From assembly GCA_049724395.1 (NCBI GenBank), contig JAUGWO010000061.1, positions 1 through 64,000 of the forward strand: a DNA stretch of 64,000 nucleotides, read 5' to 3'. Both the position numbers and the translations under genes were made by a program. This document shows, piece after piece, positions 11,773-22,403 of this stretch. The stretch comes from Spongospora subterranea f. sp. subterranea (taxonomy: Eukaryota > Endomyxa: Phytomyxea > Phytomyxea > Plasmodiophorida). The notes under the pieces are model-generated. The model saw only the letters and a program-made list of their open reading frames with translations. It made no database searches and was not told where the DNA came from. How positions within the stretch are numbered: position 1 is the stretch's first letter; each line of letters starts with the position of its first letter.

Positions 11773-13754
11773 ATGGATCAACCATATGGCCCCATAGCAG
11801 CAAATGAGTCGCACGTTGGTGACGAGCTCGACTTGCATCTTGAAAGGCCATCTAATTCAACCTCCATGGTTCAGACCAGTAACTGGACATCCACAGCTCG
11901 TACATCAAAGAATAACCACTCCAGACTATTACCTGTTCCTAGTCCTTTGACTCTACCCCCCTCAAGCTCTTCGTCAGCACTGATTTTGAGTAAACATCGT
12001 AGGACTTCGGCCATGGTGGATACCCCACAGATGATGTCGATTTCCATCGAAAACGATCCAGATTACATACGTCGTGAGCTTTCTCTGGAGCAAAAACGTT
12101 GTCTGAGCTCTATCATTGCATGCTTGCTTCCCCACCATACTTATGATTTGGAGTTTTCCAAATCATATTTTTCCACTTTCATGACGTTTTTGTCTATTGA
12201 TCCTATGGAGTTTGAGCCGTTGTTGGATCGGCGAGTGGATCCTCTCCCGTTTGTGGAAGATATGGAATTGACCAATAAGACCGAAAAGGGCAGAGTGGTT
12301 ATCGGTGTTCTATTATTCACGACTTCGACGTTCAGAGCGTATGATGCTCGCATACGCGTGCTACTGATGTCGCTATGTGATCTATTCTCTGTGAAACGGT
12401 TTTGGCTGGTACAAGAAGAAGCCGTGCTGGTGGCTGCCATCAAAAGGAATTCGTTAATAACGACCGCGACCAGCCCAGATTTGGGCAGCTCCAGGTTTAA
12501 GCAATGGGCAAAGGTTGGAGCGGCTGTAGTTGTCTCATCCACCTTGTTCGTAGTCACTGCTGGCATTGCCGCTCCTGCCCTGGGCGCTGGGGTGGTTGCC
12601 TTAGGGGCTGGGTCGGGGATCGGGGCTTTCATCGGCTCTTTGACAGGGACCGCACTGATTTCAGGTCTGTTCGGGGCTACAGGAGGTGGGCTGGCTGGTT
12701 ATAAAATGAACAAGAGAGTGAGAGGAATCAGAGAGTTTGAGTTTGTCCCGTTCACTCCAAATGAAACGATCGAATGGGATCAGAACACCGACCCATCTAT
12801 GCTGATCACAATCTGCATCGCAGGTAGTTTTTGAACCTCACTGTTTCTGAGCCAAAATTTGATCATCGATTTTATAGGGATGTTAAATAAGGAATTCGGC
12901 TATGAGAGTTTGTTTTCGTCTCTGCTGGCCCGTCCATCAGCTGGCGAACTGTACATTTTGAAATGGGAAACTCCAGAATTGCTTAATGCTGGCGATGGAA
13001 TCGGTTAATAATGGCAACTAATGATATCGCCTTGAATTGAACCTATTGAAATTTCAGGGAGTTTCGCGAAATATCAAGTAGGCTCAGCTGTATTTCAAGA
13101 GACGTTGAAGCAAACGCTTTTGATGGGAGTTATGAACGCGCTGGCTTGGCCAAGTGCATTTATCACCGCTTCTTATCTTATTGATAATCCTTGGTCGATC
13201 ATCATTTCTCGGGCTGATAAAGCCAGTCTACTTCTTGCAGATGCACTTTTAGCTCGCTCTCATGGCCATCGTCCGGTAACTTTAGTCGGCTTCAGCGGTG
13301 GGTTGCTAGGGGTATTTTCAGCATGTATTCTGAGCGAAGCTTATAGTTGGCGCCCGAGTGATTTATAAAGCGCTGCTCGAGCTATCGGCAAAGGGCAAAG
13401 AAGGTCAAGGGATAGTTCAGGACGCTATTTTACTTGGATGCCCAGAATCAGCAAAACCAGATGTTTGGGGGAGAATGCAGACAGTGGTTGCTGGAAGATT
13501 GATTAATGGATATAGCAAATCAGATTGGGTATGTTTTCAACTGTTTAATATGTGCGGATGTATCAAAGGTCGTACTATAGGTACTTCGATTCATTTTCAG
13601 AGCAGCATCCCCGACATTAACAGTATGTGGTCTCGAGCCGGTCCATCTCGATACAGTTGAAAATATAGATTTATCGGCAGTAGTCGAAGGTCATCATACA
13701 TATTTATCCCAGCTTTCCGAAATATTGGAAATAATACAGATTGCAGTGTCATAG
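11773..13754 (+). CDS. TMCO4/DUF726-family membrane alpha/beta-hydrolase
   Basis: Homologue of TMCO4 and fungal DUF726 proteins, membrane-anchored putative lipases/esterases of unknown substrate. Exons 11773-12823, 12878-13003, 13058-13297, 13347-13528, 13581-13754 (introns 49-54 nt); 590 aa. Residues 1-90 are Ser/Pro-rich and disordered. A helical region of about residues 100-230 precedes two glycine-rich membrane hairpins (about 245-320, with GAGVVALGAGSGIG). The hydrolase part has WETPELLNAG, DNPWSI, VTLVGFSVGARV with nucleophile Ser in GFSVG, LLGCPE, and NGYSKSDWVL. The splice at 13297/13347 rebuilds exactly the GFSxGAR motif. The stop at 13752-13754 follows a short helix. Start ATG 11773 is the first in the open frame. 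Confidence 0.9.
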
Positions 13755-13941
13755 CGTTAATGCCATAACGATCACCCCCTAATAATTGGAGTGTCATGTG
13801 AATGTGTGTAGCCTCACCCCGATGAGAGCAATAACCGCTTTGCAGGGTTGTGTGTGCGAGTGTGCGGCACTCCTGCTGTGTAACTTTCACAGCGTGGCCT
13901 CTAGCGAGTAGTCTTTGAACTTACAGGTCCGTGTTCAGCGA

Positions 13942-14062
13942 CCCGTTCTCTGCTTACTTGGCACAAACGTCAATATTTCGAGAAGTCCTGAAGATATCTA
14001 GTCCCGTTCTCAGCTTACGTGGCACAAACGTCAATATTTTGAGAAGTCCTGAAGATATCTAG
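13942..14062. repeat. 61-bp tandem duplication upstream of CHMP2
   Basis: Two adjacent copies, 13942-14002 and 14003-14062, differ at only a few bases. Each contains CACAAACGTCAATATTT and AAGTCCTGAAGATATCTAG. The second copy ends 27 bp before the CHMP2 ATG, so it lies in the promoter or 5' leader. Confidence 0.85.
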
Positions 14063-14088
14063 TCTGGTGCTAGGTGTTGATAGTCGTT

Positions 14089-14822
14089 ATGCTGGGCCTT
14101 TTCGGCAAGCGAAAAACGACGAAAGGTCGGTTGCCCAGCGATTTGCTAGCACAGGCCAAACGTTTAACTCGGTTGATGGTAGAAATTGTACGAGAACAAA
14201 AGCGCGCTGTTGATAAATCTATAAGGGGGCTTGAAAGAGAAAGAATGGGACTAGAACGTCAAGAAAAAAAGTTGATTATGGACATGAAAAACATGGCCAA
14301 GAAAGGCCAAGATGTAATGGCTGTTCTTTTAGCGTTGATATTAATTTTAGCTGAACTTTACCGCAGAAATCCGTAAGAATAATGGCAAAAGATCTTGTCA
14401 GAATCAGGAAGCATCAGGAAAAATTTCTCAACATGTGTGCCCAATTGCGCGCAATCAGCCTGCAGATGACGGAGGTGTCGTCAACCACAATGCTTGCTGA
14501 ATCCATGGGAAAAGTTACTAAAAGTATGGCCGTCCTAAGTCAGCAGGTGAAGCTGCCAGCGTTGCAGAAGATCATGAGGGATTTCGCCAAGCAAAGCGAT
14601 CAGATGGAGATGAAACAGGAAATGTTGACCGATGCCATCGACGACGCCATGGAAGATGAGGCAGACGAAGAAGAACAAGATGAAATTGTTGGGCAAGTTC
14701 TAGACGAGATCGGTATCAACCTCGGCCATTCACTTGTTTCCGCAAAAGTACACCCTCTTCCCGTTGAAGAGCAACAACAAGATAATGAGCTAGAAGAACG
14801 TTTGAACAACCTCAAACGGTAA
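14089..14822 (+). CDS. VPS2: ESCRT-III subunit CHMP2 / Vps2
   Basis: Charged multivesicular body protein of the CHMP2A/Vps2 class; polymerises on endosomal and other membranes and recruits the Vps4 ATPase. Exons 14089-14313 and 14367-14822 (53-nt intron); 226 aa, close to human CHMP2A. The N-terminal basic amphipathic region starts MLGLFGKRKTTKGRLP. Helices 1-2 carry the basic and then heptad patterns, VRIMAKDLVR follows the splice, then KLPALQKIMRDF and the AIDDAMEDEADEEEQDE acidic helix. The extreme C-terminus ELEERLNNLKR is a textbook MIM1 motif for the Vps4 MIT domain. The tandem duplication at 13942 abuts its start. Identity is secure; CHMP2A versus CHMP2B type is inferred from the DAIDDAM and C-tail motifs. 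Confidence 0.93.
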
Positions 14823-15476
14823 TACAACGAAAGCATAGCTCATACAATTGTTAAGTCTCAAGGTTGTCTTTACACTTTGCACAATCAGCCAACTAAATCA
14901 GCCTAGGTTTACATTTTGTAAGGCTCACCATTGCCAACATCCTCACAGTTATCACGTTTACATGAGGGATGACAATGTTAAAACATATGAAGTCGCTTCT
15001 TCTCTCATTACAGACATGTTTTGAGCTTATGGTTGCGAATGTGCCATTTGGGCCTCGCTAGTCCTACGAACTCGATAACAGATTACAGATGCTGATGCTT
15101 TTTGGCGCCAAAGTTGACCAGGTGTACAGTGTACAGTGTAGAACACATTTTGTGCGCTTCTGTGTGACTACAACCAAACAATTGTGCGAGAGTGGTAAAT
15201 GGGCGTTATTGCGCGCATAGCTTGAACAGGGCAGAGGTTTCCTCCGAATTGCTACAAGACAGTTTCCGATTTTTCTTACTGGCCGCCGGCGAGGCAACTG
15301 ATGGCGCGAGCCAGAACCAAGGCAACAGCATCCGTAGCTGTACCTGCTGTTAGGTCTGACTCCAGGAATGGTCTTTGGCGACAGCAGTGCACTCGTTGGT
15401 TCCATGCTCAGCTGTTTTCGTAGGCGATGATAATCGATGGGTAAGCCTTGATAGTGTCGCCACGAAATCAGCGAAG
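14823..15476. other. gap between CHMP2 and the Csm1-like gene
   Basis: About 650 bp. A forward frame at 15231-15356 reads protein-like and ends in SCTCC, reminiscent of a prenylated tail, but no upstream GTPase exons exist in the available space. It may be an upstream exon of the next gene or chance. Confidence 0.3.
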
Positions 15477-16354
15477 ATGATTGAAGTGTTCGATGCGAGG
15501 GAAGAGCTCCGAAAAATAATCGCAGAAAAGGTGACATTGTTTTCAACTATCGTAATATGAATCTGATACGCAATCTTGCCCAGGACATTCAATATCAAGA
15601 TGTGCTTTCCAAATACACCGCGTTGAAAGAGTCAACTATGGCTAAATTGAATAGTACTATTGACAGACTTAGTTCTGAAGCCTCCAAACTACAATCCGGA
15701 ACTGAGCCAGCCATCGAGCATCTCAGCAAGCAAATCGACGACTTGAAAGCGCAGCTCAAGGCAACTGAGAAAACCACAATGGAAAATACAATGTTGAAGA
15801 ACGAGACAGTTGCATTACACCTCAAAGGTAGATTGTTTACAATTTTTTTTGTCGTTTTCCAAACAGTTTTCGGAAACAGTCAGGAGCCTGGAGAAGAAAC
15901 TCACGGAAGTCCCTGCTCCACCTCCGGTAAAGGTTATCAGAGCCGACAACGAAACCGTACAATCTGTTGTAGAACTTTATCAGTGTCTGCTTGGCATGCA
16001 AGTTATCCCTGTTTCAATTGAAGACGGCACCAATACGTTCAAGTGCCGCTGCGTCGATCGGCAAACGCGAAGGGGTGTGTTTTTCACCATTTTGTTGGTG
16101 ATTTAGTCACCCGTTTCTTACTTTTACTCTGCAGTAGTTGAATTGATGATAACAACATCGGAATCCGACGATGAAGTAGAGTGCTGTCCAACAAGGGGTA
16201 ATTTCCAACGTTTGTTTCGTGTTTCTTGCTAACTAACGTGGAAGCCTTAGTCGACATTGCTGACAGCGAAAATTCTGATTTTCTCAAACATGGGCCAATA
16301 TTGTTCAATATTGGCGATATGTCTCGATTTACAAAGTTGGTTGTTGTAAAATAA
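15477..16354 (+). CDS. Csm1/Pcs1-like monopolin subunit
   Basis: Resembles the Csm1/Pcs1 subunit of monopolin, a kinetochore and rDNA clamp built from a coiled coil plus an RWD-like C-domain. Exons 15477-15530, 15584-15827, 15880-16074, 16135-16197, 16251-16354; about 219 aa. Residues 20-105 are coiled coil (LKAQLKATEKTTMENTM region), and a Pro-rich hinge follows. The C-domain shows VVELYQCLLGMQV, an acidic IEDGTNTFKC strand, ELMITTSESDDEVE, and FLKHGPILFNIGDMSRF, the order of strands expected for Csm1. The splice at 15827/15880 is needed to keep frame. A last intron with a weak donor at 16340 could replace the final VVVK with a longer tail. The start could lie in an unseen upstream exon. Spc24 domains were considered but the gene at 3791 fits that role. 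Confidence 0.65.
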
Positions 16355-16483
16355 TTTTCCTAACCTGTAATGATTCTGTATCAATCTAGGAAATTATTGC
16401 AAGCAATTCAACAAACACCGACGAATTGATTTTATTATGGTCAACTTAACGAATATTAATAATCGTACATCAGAAAAAAATCA

Positions 16484-17583
16484 TTATAGCTCCCCTAAAA
16501 ACGTAGCAGCGATCACGTCTGTGAATGTCATTAACGTCGGTCGTTTCTTGGTTCCTCTTTCGACCCTGTTGCAAACATGAATCATCTTAAGTTAATCAAG
16601 AATATAAGATTTACCATATTCGATGCACTTTTGACATTAGCATTATTTGCACGGCGTCCGAAACAGTATCTGTTTCGCGACAAACTATAGGGGCTTGAAA
16701 AGCACCATCATGTGCCTGCAATAGAAACCCTTCAACAGTCATCGGTTGTACCAATGCCAAACTCGTGCCAATAACGCCCCTAAAATCTGAGATCGACAAT
16801 TGTGTGCATATGTTTCCATCGTCATCCATTACAGGAACCGCCGTGACGTGATGTGATAGCAATGTTGTCACGGCGGCCTGTAAACTGCTGCTAATATTCA
16901 CCGATATCAGCTTATCGGTAAAGTCTGCTGAAGCCGCACGAGCTACCGTTCCAACGGTTTTTTTAAATACGCTCTGAAGATGTGGCAAAGCCGAGCTATG
17001 CGTCACCAAAAATTTAACAATATCGGTTTGAGTGAGCAAACGGCATGTTCCCTGACCAGGGACCAGTGCCCTATGTACGCCTTTTCCGAGCATCTCACAT
17101 GCATAAAGTAGTGGGCGATCGCTTGGCTCAACCCACAAACATAACTGTAGAGTTGTTAAACCGAAGTAACTAGAACACAAACAATTCAATTCTGACCGAT
17201 TCGTCAGTTGAACCAAGAACTTGATTGATTGGCGTCGCTAATCGGGTCGTGAAGGGCTGATCCTGATGATGGAACACATAGGCCAGAATGTCAACAATTG
17301 ATGCGATCCCGATGTATTGCTTATCGCCAACGATCAACTCGACACCGCCTGATCCGATCCAGCCGCCTTTCTTCCCATAAACCGGTACTGACAGTATATT
17401 TCGCTTCCTTAACAATTCAAGAGCCTATACACACCTCAGTTTTCAGTGCACCTCATCGCGAACAGCATTTCGGATAGAAACCTCGGCAATGGTGGTTGTG
17501 GCCTGTACGTCGACCAAGGCGGGCTTGGTAGCGACAAGATCACCAACGACCACTTGAGGAATGTCTCGCAGCCATTGCGGCAT
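16484..17583 (-). CDS. four-CBS-domain protein, SNF4/AMPK-gamma-like
   Basis: CBS-domain protein of the size and layout of SNF4/AMPK gamma (313 aa; yeast Snf4 is about 322), which binds adenine nucleotides and regulates the SNF1/AMPK kinase. Exons 17583-17482, 17424-17197, 17144-16615, 16565-16484 (introns 57, 52, 49 nt). CBS1 begins TIAEALELLRKRNILSVPVY, followed by ASIVDILAYVF; CBS2 has PLLYACEMLGKGVHRALVP and LLTQTDIVKFL; CBS3 has ISVNISSSLQAAVTTLL and TAVPVMDDDGN; CBS4 has VSDAVQIMLMSKVHRIWV and TFTDVIAATF. Every intron interrupts a recognisable CBS motif and the joins restore it. A plant-type CBSX or other CBS regulator remains possible because no kinase partner is in the window. Confidence 0.8.
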
Positions 17584-18475
17584 GAGCTTTATACCGAATC
17601 AGATCCAATAGCATTATGAGTGACTTTATTACAGACTCTAATCCCTATACACTAGAACGACAGCACCTGAACTGTAGTGAGAGCGGTTGCGCTCTGCTGG
17701 GGCCGATGACTGTTACAGCACCAGTAGCGATGAGCCAATCATTGTTCAGTGAATCGTGCGCATTATCATCTCAATTCCGAAATATGGCTTTAACAATCGC
17801 CGATTTCTAACAGCAGGACTCTCCATTTCAGCCCATCGACAAGCCAGCATGCCTGTTTGGACGACGACATATTTGAAAAGGAGCTCAGGGGAACTTGGAG
17901 AAAACAATCGTTCACAGTGTTCATGAACTTTTCATTGACGCCATACATTTGATGAAAACGACACAATGGTCATCAGCAATTTTCCTGTCATAAAAAGACG
18001 AATGGGGTAATGTGTTTTTTTTTTCGGAGGTCAGCATTGGCTGAACTCTACAACTGTTTACTTTGGATCGGTACAACGCAAACTACAAAAGCCCTCACAG
18101 TACGTTTGTTCGTTGATATAAAAAAGTGAACATGCTACATCATCAGTCTGATAGCATTAAAAAATGAAATCCCATCAAACTATTCTCGCGACGAAATAAG
18201 AAATGCCGATCGAATATTCAGCCAAGCTCGCAAACAAGCACAAAGGCTGATCCCAAAATGCACTGCCCATTTGCGTTTCCAAAAAGACGCTGGATTAGAT
18301 CGCAAGATTTCGACCCATGAACCATGGCGCTTCCCCATCATGTTCCATTGCAGCAATTGACCTGGTACACAAACAAGACCTTGAGATGGTCCTTCAGCGC
18401 AGTCCCTCAAAGAATTTTTCTCCGAATGCAGTTTTCGTTCAGTCAGCACTTGTACGATGCTTGTGCGTAACAACT
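17584..18475. other. stretch without a supported gene
   Basis: Short forward (17616-17810) and reverse (18473-18180) frames lack recognisable features. A 10-base T run lies at about 18016. Nothing else seen. Confidence 0.4.
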
Positions 18476-18736
18476 TTATTGTAAATCTGATAGCAACATA
18501 ACAGCATCCAACAGAGGCTGTTCAACCAGCTTTAATTGAACCAAGTTTGCGCAGGCAGCAAAAATCAGCTGATGTTTTTGTCGAAAATGTCTGAACTGCC
18601 CGCGTAGACAACTGATGTCTTTGAACCGCTTGTTAACCATCTCGTGTCTTGCTTGCAGAATATTGAGTTCACGGTTGAGTCTTCGGTCCCTGTCCGAATT
18701 TGGATTGACTGGTGTAAAAAAAATGAACTCGCCCAT
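18476..18736 (-). CDS. small coiled-coil protein or terminal exon, unidentified
   Basis: ATG 18736 opens an 86-residue frame ending TAA 18476. After a hydrophobic N-terminus (MGEFIFFTPVNP), residues 15-60 are strongly charged and helical (RDRRLNRELNILQARHEM), and the C-terminal third is amphipathic (LVQLKLVEQPLLDAVMLL). Codon bias and absence of low-complexity argue for real coding. It may be the last exon of a gene whose upstream exons lie in the inverted repeat at 18958-19290 on the same strand. No family recognised. Confidence 0.42.
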   Translation of the reverse strand: MGEFIFFTPVNPNSDRDRRLNRELNILQARHEMVNKRFKDISCLRGQFRHFRQKHQLIFAACANLVQLKLVEQPLLDAVMLLSDLQ

Positions 18737-18813
18737 CTTGATACCCTTTTGTCAGCCGATGGCATCTCACCGAAACGTAGTTTTGGAACTACGCAATGTC
18801 GAGCCCTGGCCAT

Positions 18814-19296
18814 TCACCGCATGGGACGCCTCTTGCGTATTGTTGTGTATGTATATTTAGGGTATAATGCCACAAACAATACATCTCGTGATTTGATATC
18901 ATCAGAATTTGCAACTTCAAGGTCTTTTTTGGCACTAGGTAAATCACTTTGCTGATGTTGAGTGCTGTTTCCCATCCTATCGCCATCAACAAGCCACTCA
19001 AGGCAAGAATAAGGGGGGAATATTATAAATTTAGAAATGCAAGCTATTGGCGACCTATCTGCGAGATTTTGCCAGAGTGGCTTGAATCTGCACAATGCGT
19101 GCGGCATCATGAGGACTAAGGTCGTCCATAAAGCGACAACCAAATTTTTCAAACATTGCAACTCCGGAGTGGCAGAACGAGATTTCAGTTTCTTGCAAGG
19201 CTGATCGACTCGTACAACAGACACATTTCTGGAAGTAGGAAGCTCATCTATCGTCACCTCGCATGCATGTTCGTAAACCTGATACCTCAAATTCAA
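18814..19296 (-). pseudogene. reverse-strand copy of a duplicated unknown coding segment
   Basis: A reverse frame begins near 19296 and contains DELPTSRNVSVVRVD and KKLKSRSATPELQ. The forward-strand arm of the inverted duplication (19331-19768) encodes the matching VRVDRSSKKLKS, then a longer piece ending HDAARLVQIQATLAKSRR and a stop. In the reverse copy about 21 bp is missing, so the matching tail falls into another frame. One copy, perhaps both, is therefore decayed or spliced differently. Family unknown; a helical C-terminus is likely. Confidence 0.35.
18958..19290. repeat. left arm of inverted duplication
   Basis: Reverse complement of 19331-19768 with roughly 10 percent divergence and several indels. 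Shared words include the TTGCCAGAGTGGC and TGTTGATGGCGATAGG regions. Confidence 0.8.
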
Positions 19297-19330
19297 TAAT
19301 CACACTTGCGGAATTAGGCACATAGCCAAT

Positions 19331-19768
19331 ACCATGTTCGTAACCTCAAAGATGCATGAGAGTTGACGATAGATGAGCTTTCTACCCCCAAAATTGTGTT
19401 TCTGTTCCTCAATCGTTCCCATTTGTGGTGCCGATGGCTAATGTAAAGCCAATCTCTGTCGCGGGGAAACGAACACTTCGATTTCTATTGTACGAGTCGA
19501 TCGGTCTTCCAAGAAACTGAAATCTCATTCTGAAACTGCAGAGTTGCAACGGTGGGAAATTTTGATGGTTGTCGCATTATGGCCGATCTTAGTGGATAAA
19601 GAAACAGCCTCTGCTCATGATGCCGCTCGCCTTGTGCAGATTCAGGCCACTCTGGCAAAATCTCGCAGATAGGTCGCCAATAGCTTGCATTCTGAATTTA
19701 TAATATTCCCCCCTTATTTTTGCCTTGAGTGGCTTGTTGATGGCGATAGGGTGGAAACAGCACTCAGC
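19331..19768. repeat. right arm of inverted duplication
   Basis: Partner of 18958-19290. It carries about 75 bp extra near 19395-19480 that is absent from the left arm. The two arms are separated by only about 40 bp, so the whole could fold into a large hairpin. Confidence 0.8.
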
Positions 19769-20545
19769 AGCTGATTGCAAGCACCAAGGTCGTTCCACGC
19801 CCCCCCGCGGCAGTGATTGTGGTTTTTGTGAAGTAATCGCGTATCGTGCCAAATTGACATGAGTCGAATTACGATGGTGCCGCTCTCGCTCAAGGTCAGG
19901 AGCGATTGTCGTCAGTACTGCACGTACAACGTCACATGACAAGTCATGAGCCCCTCAGCCAACGCTGAGTCGAACGCCAGACTGGCCACGACAGCCCTTG
20001 TTTGACGGGGACGTTCCCAGGAAGGCAGTGTGTTCACCGTTCCCGCGAGAAGGTTTAATTATGGGCGCCGTTGGTTGCAGACGCGTCTGATAAACGCGAT
20101 CAAATCCATGGACCGAACACGATTCCAAGTTCGAAGCTCACTTGGCCTCATTCAACACTGAAAAGTATGTTTTCGCGATATCAGTAAAATTTCGCGAACC
20201 TCACATGTATACTATCATCCACATCGAAACATCACACATTTTGGACACATAAAACTTTGCTGCACATTACAAAATATAACATGGCGTTGTTATATGCTCT
20301 ACCCCCTAAGGGTCTCCGTTGGACCCTTGAAACAAAAGCGGATATGGTCGAATAGCTACTGTAGGTAGGACAATTGAGACCAAAGGAGACTGAAAGAACA
20401 AAACCTGTCCTATGATAAATACAAAGGCTCTATTCAGTGTGGCGGCAGATTCTACATGAGAATCGACCGACCTAATCGAGGAAGCAGAACGGCCGACTCA
20501 AATTTACATCTAGTGTAGATTGTTATATATCGGTCATTGAGGATA
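19769..20545. other. stretch without a supported gene
   Basis: No frame longer than 60 codons with coding character. It probably contains the promoter of the gene at 20546. An ACATCTAGTGTAGAT palindrome at about 20505 is the only structured word noted. Confidence 0.4.
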
Positions 20546-21148
20546 ATGATAACAGAAGGTTCACATTGGATTGCGATTCTGATATTCCTATGGGCAAAAT
20601 GCGATGGAAGTACCCTGGACGGCGATACAGCTAATTTCGGCAGGAATAAGGATTGGGGATTTCCCCAAGATCATCATGTTTCGCCATCGCATATGTTTGC
20701 GACACCTACTGAGACCAGAACACCCTCATCCCCATCTCAACACAATTATCGAGCGCGACGTAAAAAGGCAATCAGCTCTCCTACCTTTCAAACCAGGGCA
20801 AACCAATCAGAGGTGCTGCCGAACGCAACAGTTCAGCCGACGTCATCAATACCCTCAAATGATCCCACGACGCCGCCAGCTAATTCTGCGCCATCGTCGT
20901 CACCAGTACAGTTAGAAGATAACGAGTCCTTGTCGACGGCGATTACAATATCGATCGCTTCTTCGTTGTTCGTGGTGGCACTGCTGCTGATAGCAATAAT
21001 CATGATCAAAACCAGGAACGGCTCGACCGAACACAGGGTGAGAAAACGATCGAATCAGGTTGTGTTCGAAGAAGCTCCGTATAATGGACAGATAAAGTCA
21101 TATTCGGCATGGGTGTCCACCAAACATAGCAATCGATTGGAGCCATAG
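20546..21148 (+). CDS. one-pass type I membrane protein with mucin-like ectodomain
   Basis: Intronless frame of 200 aa from ATG 20546. Residues 1-20 form a signal peptide (hydrophobic core HWIAILIFLWA). Residues 25-130 are a Ser/Thr/Pro/Asn-rich stretch with many potential O-glycosylation sites and several N-x-S/T sites. Residues 135-160 are a clear TM helix (SIASSLFVVALLLIAIIMI), followed by a basic stop-transfer (KTRNGS..HRVRKR) and a 35-residue cytosolic tail. The layout resembles fungal cell-wall stress sensors of the Wsc/Mid2 kind or other mucin-like surface proteins. No WSC cysteine domain is present, so the function is not assignable. The upstream TTG in frame was rejected as start. 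Confidence 0.68.
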   Translation: MITEGSHWIAILIFLWAKCDGSTLDGDTANFGRNKDWGFPQDHHVSPSHMFATPTETRTPSSPSQHNYRARRKKAISSPTFQTRANQSEVLPNATVQPTSSIPSNDPTTPPANSAPSSSPVQLEDNESLSTAITISIASSLFVVALLLIAIIMIKTRNGSTEHRVRKRSNQVVFEEAPYNGQIKSYSAWVSTKHSNRLEP

Positions 21149-21189
21149 GCGACTAACAAGTCTATAATGATCAAAAGTGCCTCACGAAA

Positions 21190-21432
21190 TTATTGTTCGA
21201 TGGACGAACCAATGGCAATTGAACCCAATATCAACGAGAATTGATTCATTAGCACCAATGATCGAACAGCCTTTACCACCAAATAATACAAAAACATTTG
21301 GCTTTTATCTGCAAACTGTTTCCTCAGCTGAGTGTTTCTCGCGACTATGACGAAACAATTGGCAGTTAGAAGGGCCCCGATACTCACCGCTGTTGAGCGG
21401 TACAGTATAGAGAGCAGGAATTCCTTTTGCAT
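21190..21432 (-). CDS. small hydrophobic protein, unidentified
   Basis: ATG 21432 to TAA 21190, 80 aa. It has two probable membrane segments (about residues 12-32, AVSIGALLTANCFVIVA, and 62-77, FSLILGSIAIGSS) separated by a basic/polar loop. It is convergent with the membrane protein at 20546-21148, only 41 bp away. Length and pattern would suit a small mitochondrial or ER membrane protein, but no family motif is seen. Confidence 0.42.
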   Translation of the reverse strand: MQKEFLLSILYRSTAVSIGALLTANCFVIVARNTQLRKQFADKSQMFLYYLVVKAVRSLVLMNQFSLILGSIAIGSSIEQ

Positions 21433-22050
21433 TGGTCCTTCTCTTTGTTGCCCATTATCACAGAGTAGGATTGCGATTTGATTAGTTCACCAGAGGACAA
21501 GTCATAATCAATATTCGCGACCTCTCAACGATAAGGTTTTACCATAGAATTTATTTTTCAAATTATCAAATATACTACCGAGAAGACTTTTTCGATCGTG
21601 TTGCTGGAATTATGAATGATCCTCATCATGACACGACATGATCAACGTCTAGCTACGATCACGAGGTGATTATGAGGGTGCGGTTGTCAATGGCTGGCGG
21701 AAACATCGAAGAGGAAACAAAAACGACCAAAATGTGGCACAGTTGGCGACACGTGCCGCAATTTTACCGACTCTGGGAGTTACTCTCATTATTATGTGTT
21801 ATTTATTGTGTTACCCTGATGTTTGCTGGGGGGTCAGTGAGGAGTCGGTATTTCCGGTAACATGTCGGACTTATGAGGTATGGCATGGCCGGCATGGGTT
21901 ACTGTTACACTGGACGAGGGGACCTGTATATCCACTTGCTCCAACCCACGTCACGATACCCATCAACGTCCCTGCCGCCTGCGATTACCGTCACGATCAG
22001 GTTTTTCGCCATTTCACCCATTTGCTCTGATTCAGTGACTCCCTTCAGTA

Positions 22051-22380
22051 ATGGGTCGATGCCGTCTTTGGTGTGCTGTTATTCTGTTCTCGGTTCTCTG
22101 GATTCACGATGGCGCAGCCATTGGTCCCGAGGAAGCGCTACCCGAATTATCTGCAATCCTTCTTTCTCCAGCCCAAGAAAATGCTTCGCCTGAGAATCCC
22201 CCTCTTCCTCCTCTTGCCCAAGTACAAGCGTCATCTGAAACTCTCCACCACACCTATCAAACCGTGGTTGGTCTTTCCGTTGTCCTTGCGGGTCCCACTG
22301 ATGGGAAGAATGTTCTCACCCGTTTTGCTGAAAGCGCCACAAACCTTGCGAAAAATTTGAAGAACTATGGGGTACAATGA
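22051..22380 (+). CDS. small secreted protein, unidentified
   Basis: ATG 22051 to TGA 22378-22380, 109 aa, no intron. Residues 1-23 are a good signal peptide (CRLWCAVILFSVLWIHDGAA with cleavage after the Ala-Ala). The mature part has a Pro-rich stretch (ENPPLPPLAQ) and an amphipathic C-terminal helix (RFAESATNLAKNLKNYG), with no cysteines. Small secreted proteins of this sort are common in fungi and oomycetes, including host-associated ones, but nothing here proves such a role. Overlapping forward frames upstream (21666-22030) were not supported. Confidence 0.5.
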   Translation: MGRCRLWCAVILFSVLWIHDGAAIGPEEALPELSAILLSPAQENASPENPPLPPLAQVQASSETLHHTYQTVVGLSVVLAGPTDGKNVLTRFAESATNLAKNLKNYGVQ

Positions 22381-22403
22381 TCCTGTCAGCAACATTACCA
22401 CCT

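Noticed and set aside
12141-12632. Reverse open frame of 163 codons inside the TMCO4-like gene
   Set aside because: Ala/Thr/Ser/Pro-rich shadow of the glycine-rich membrane hairpins on the coding strand.
15231-15356. Rab-like prenylated C-terminus ending SCTCC
   Set aside because: No GTPase motifs occur upstream in the available 400 bp; too little to call a gene.
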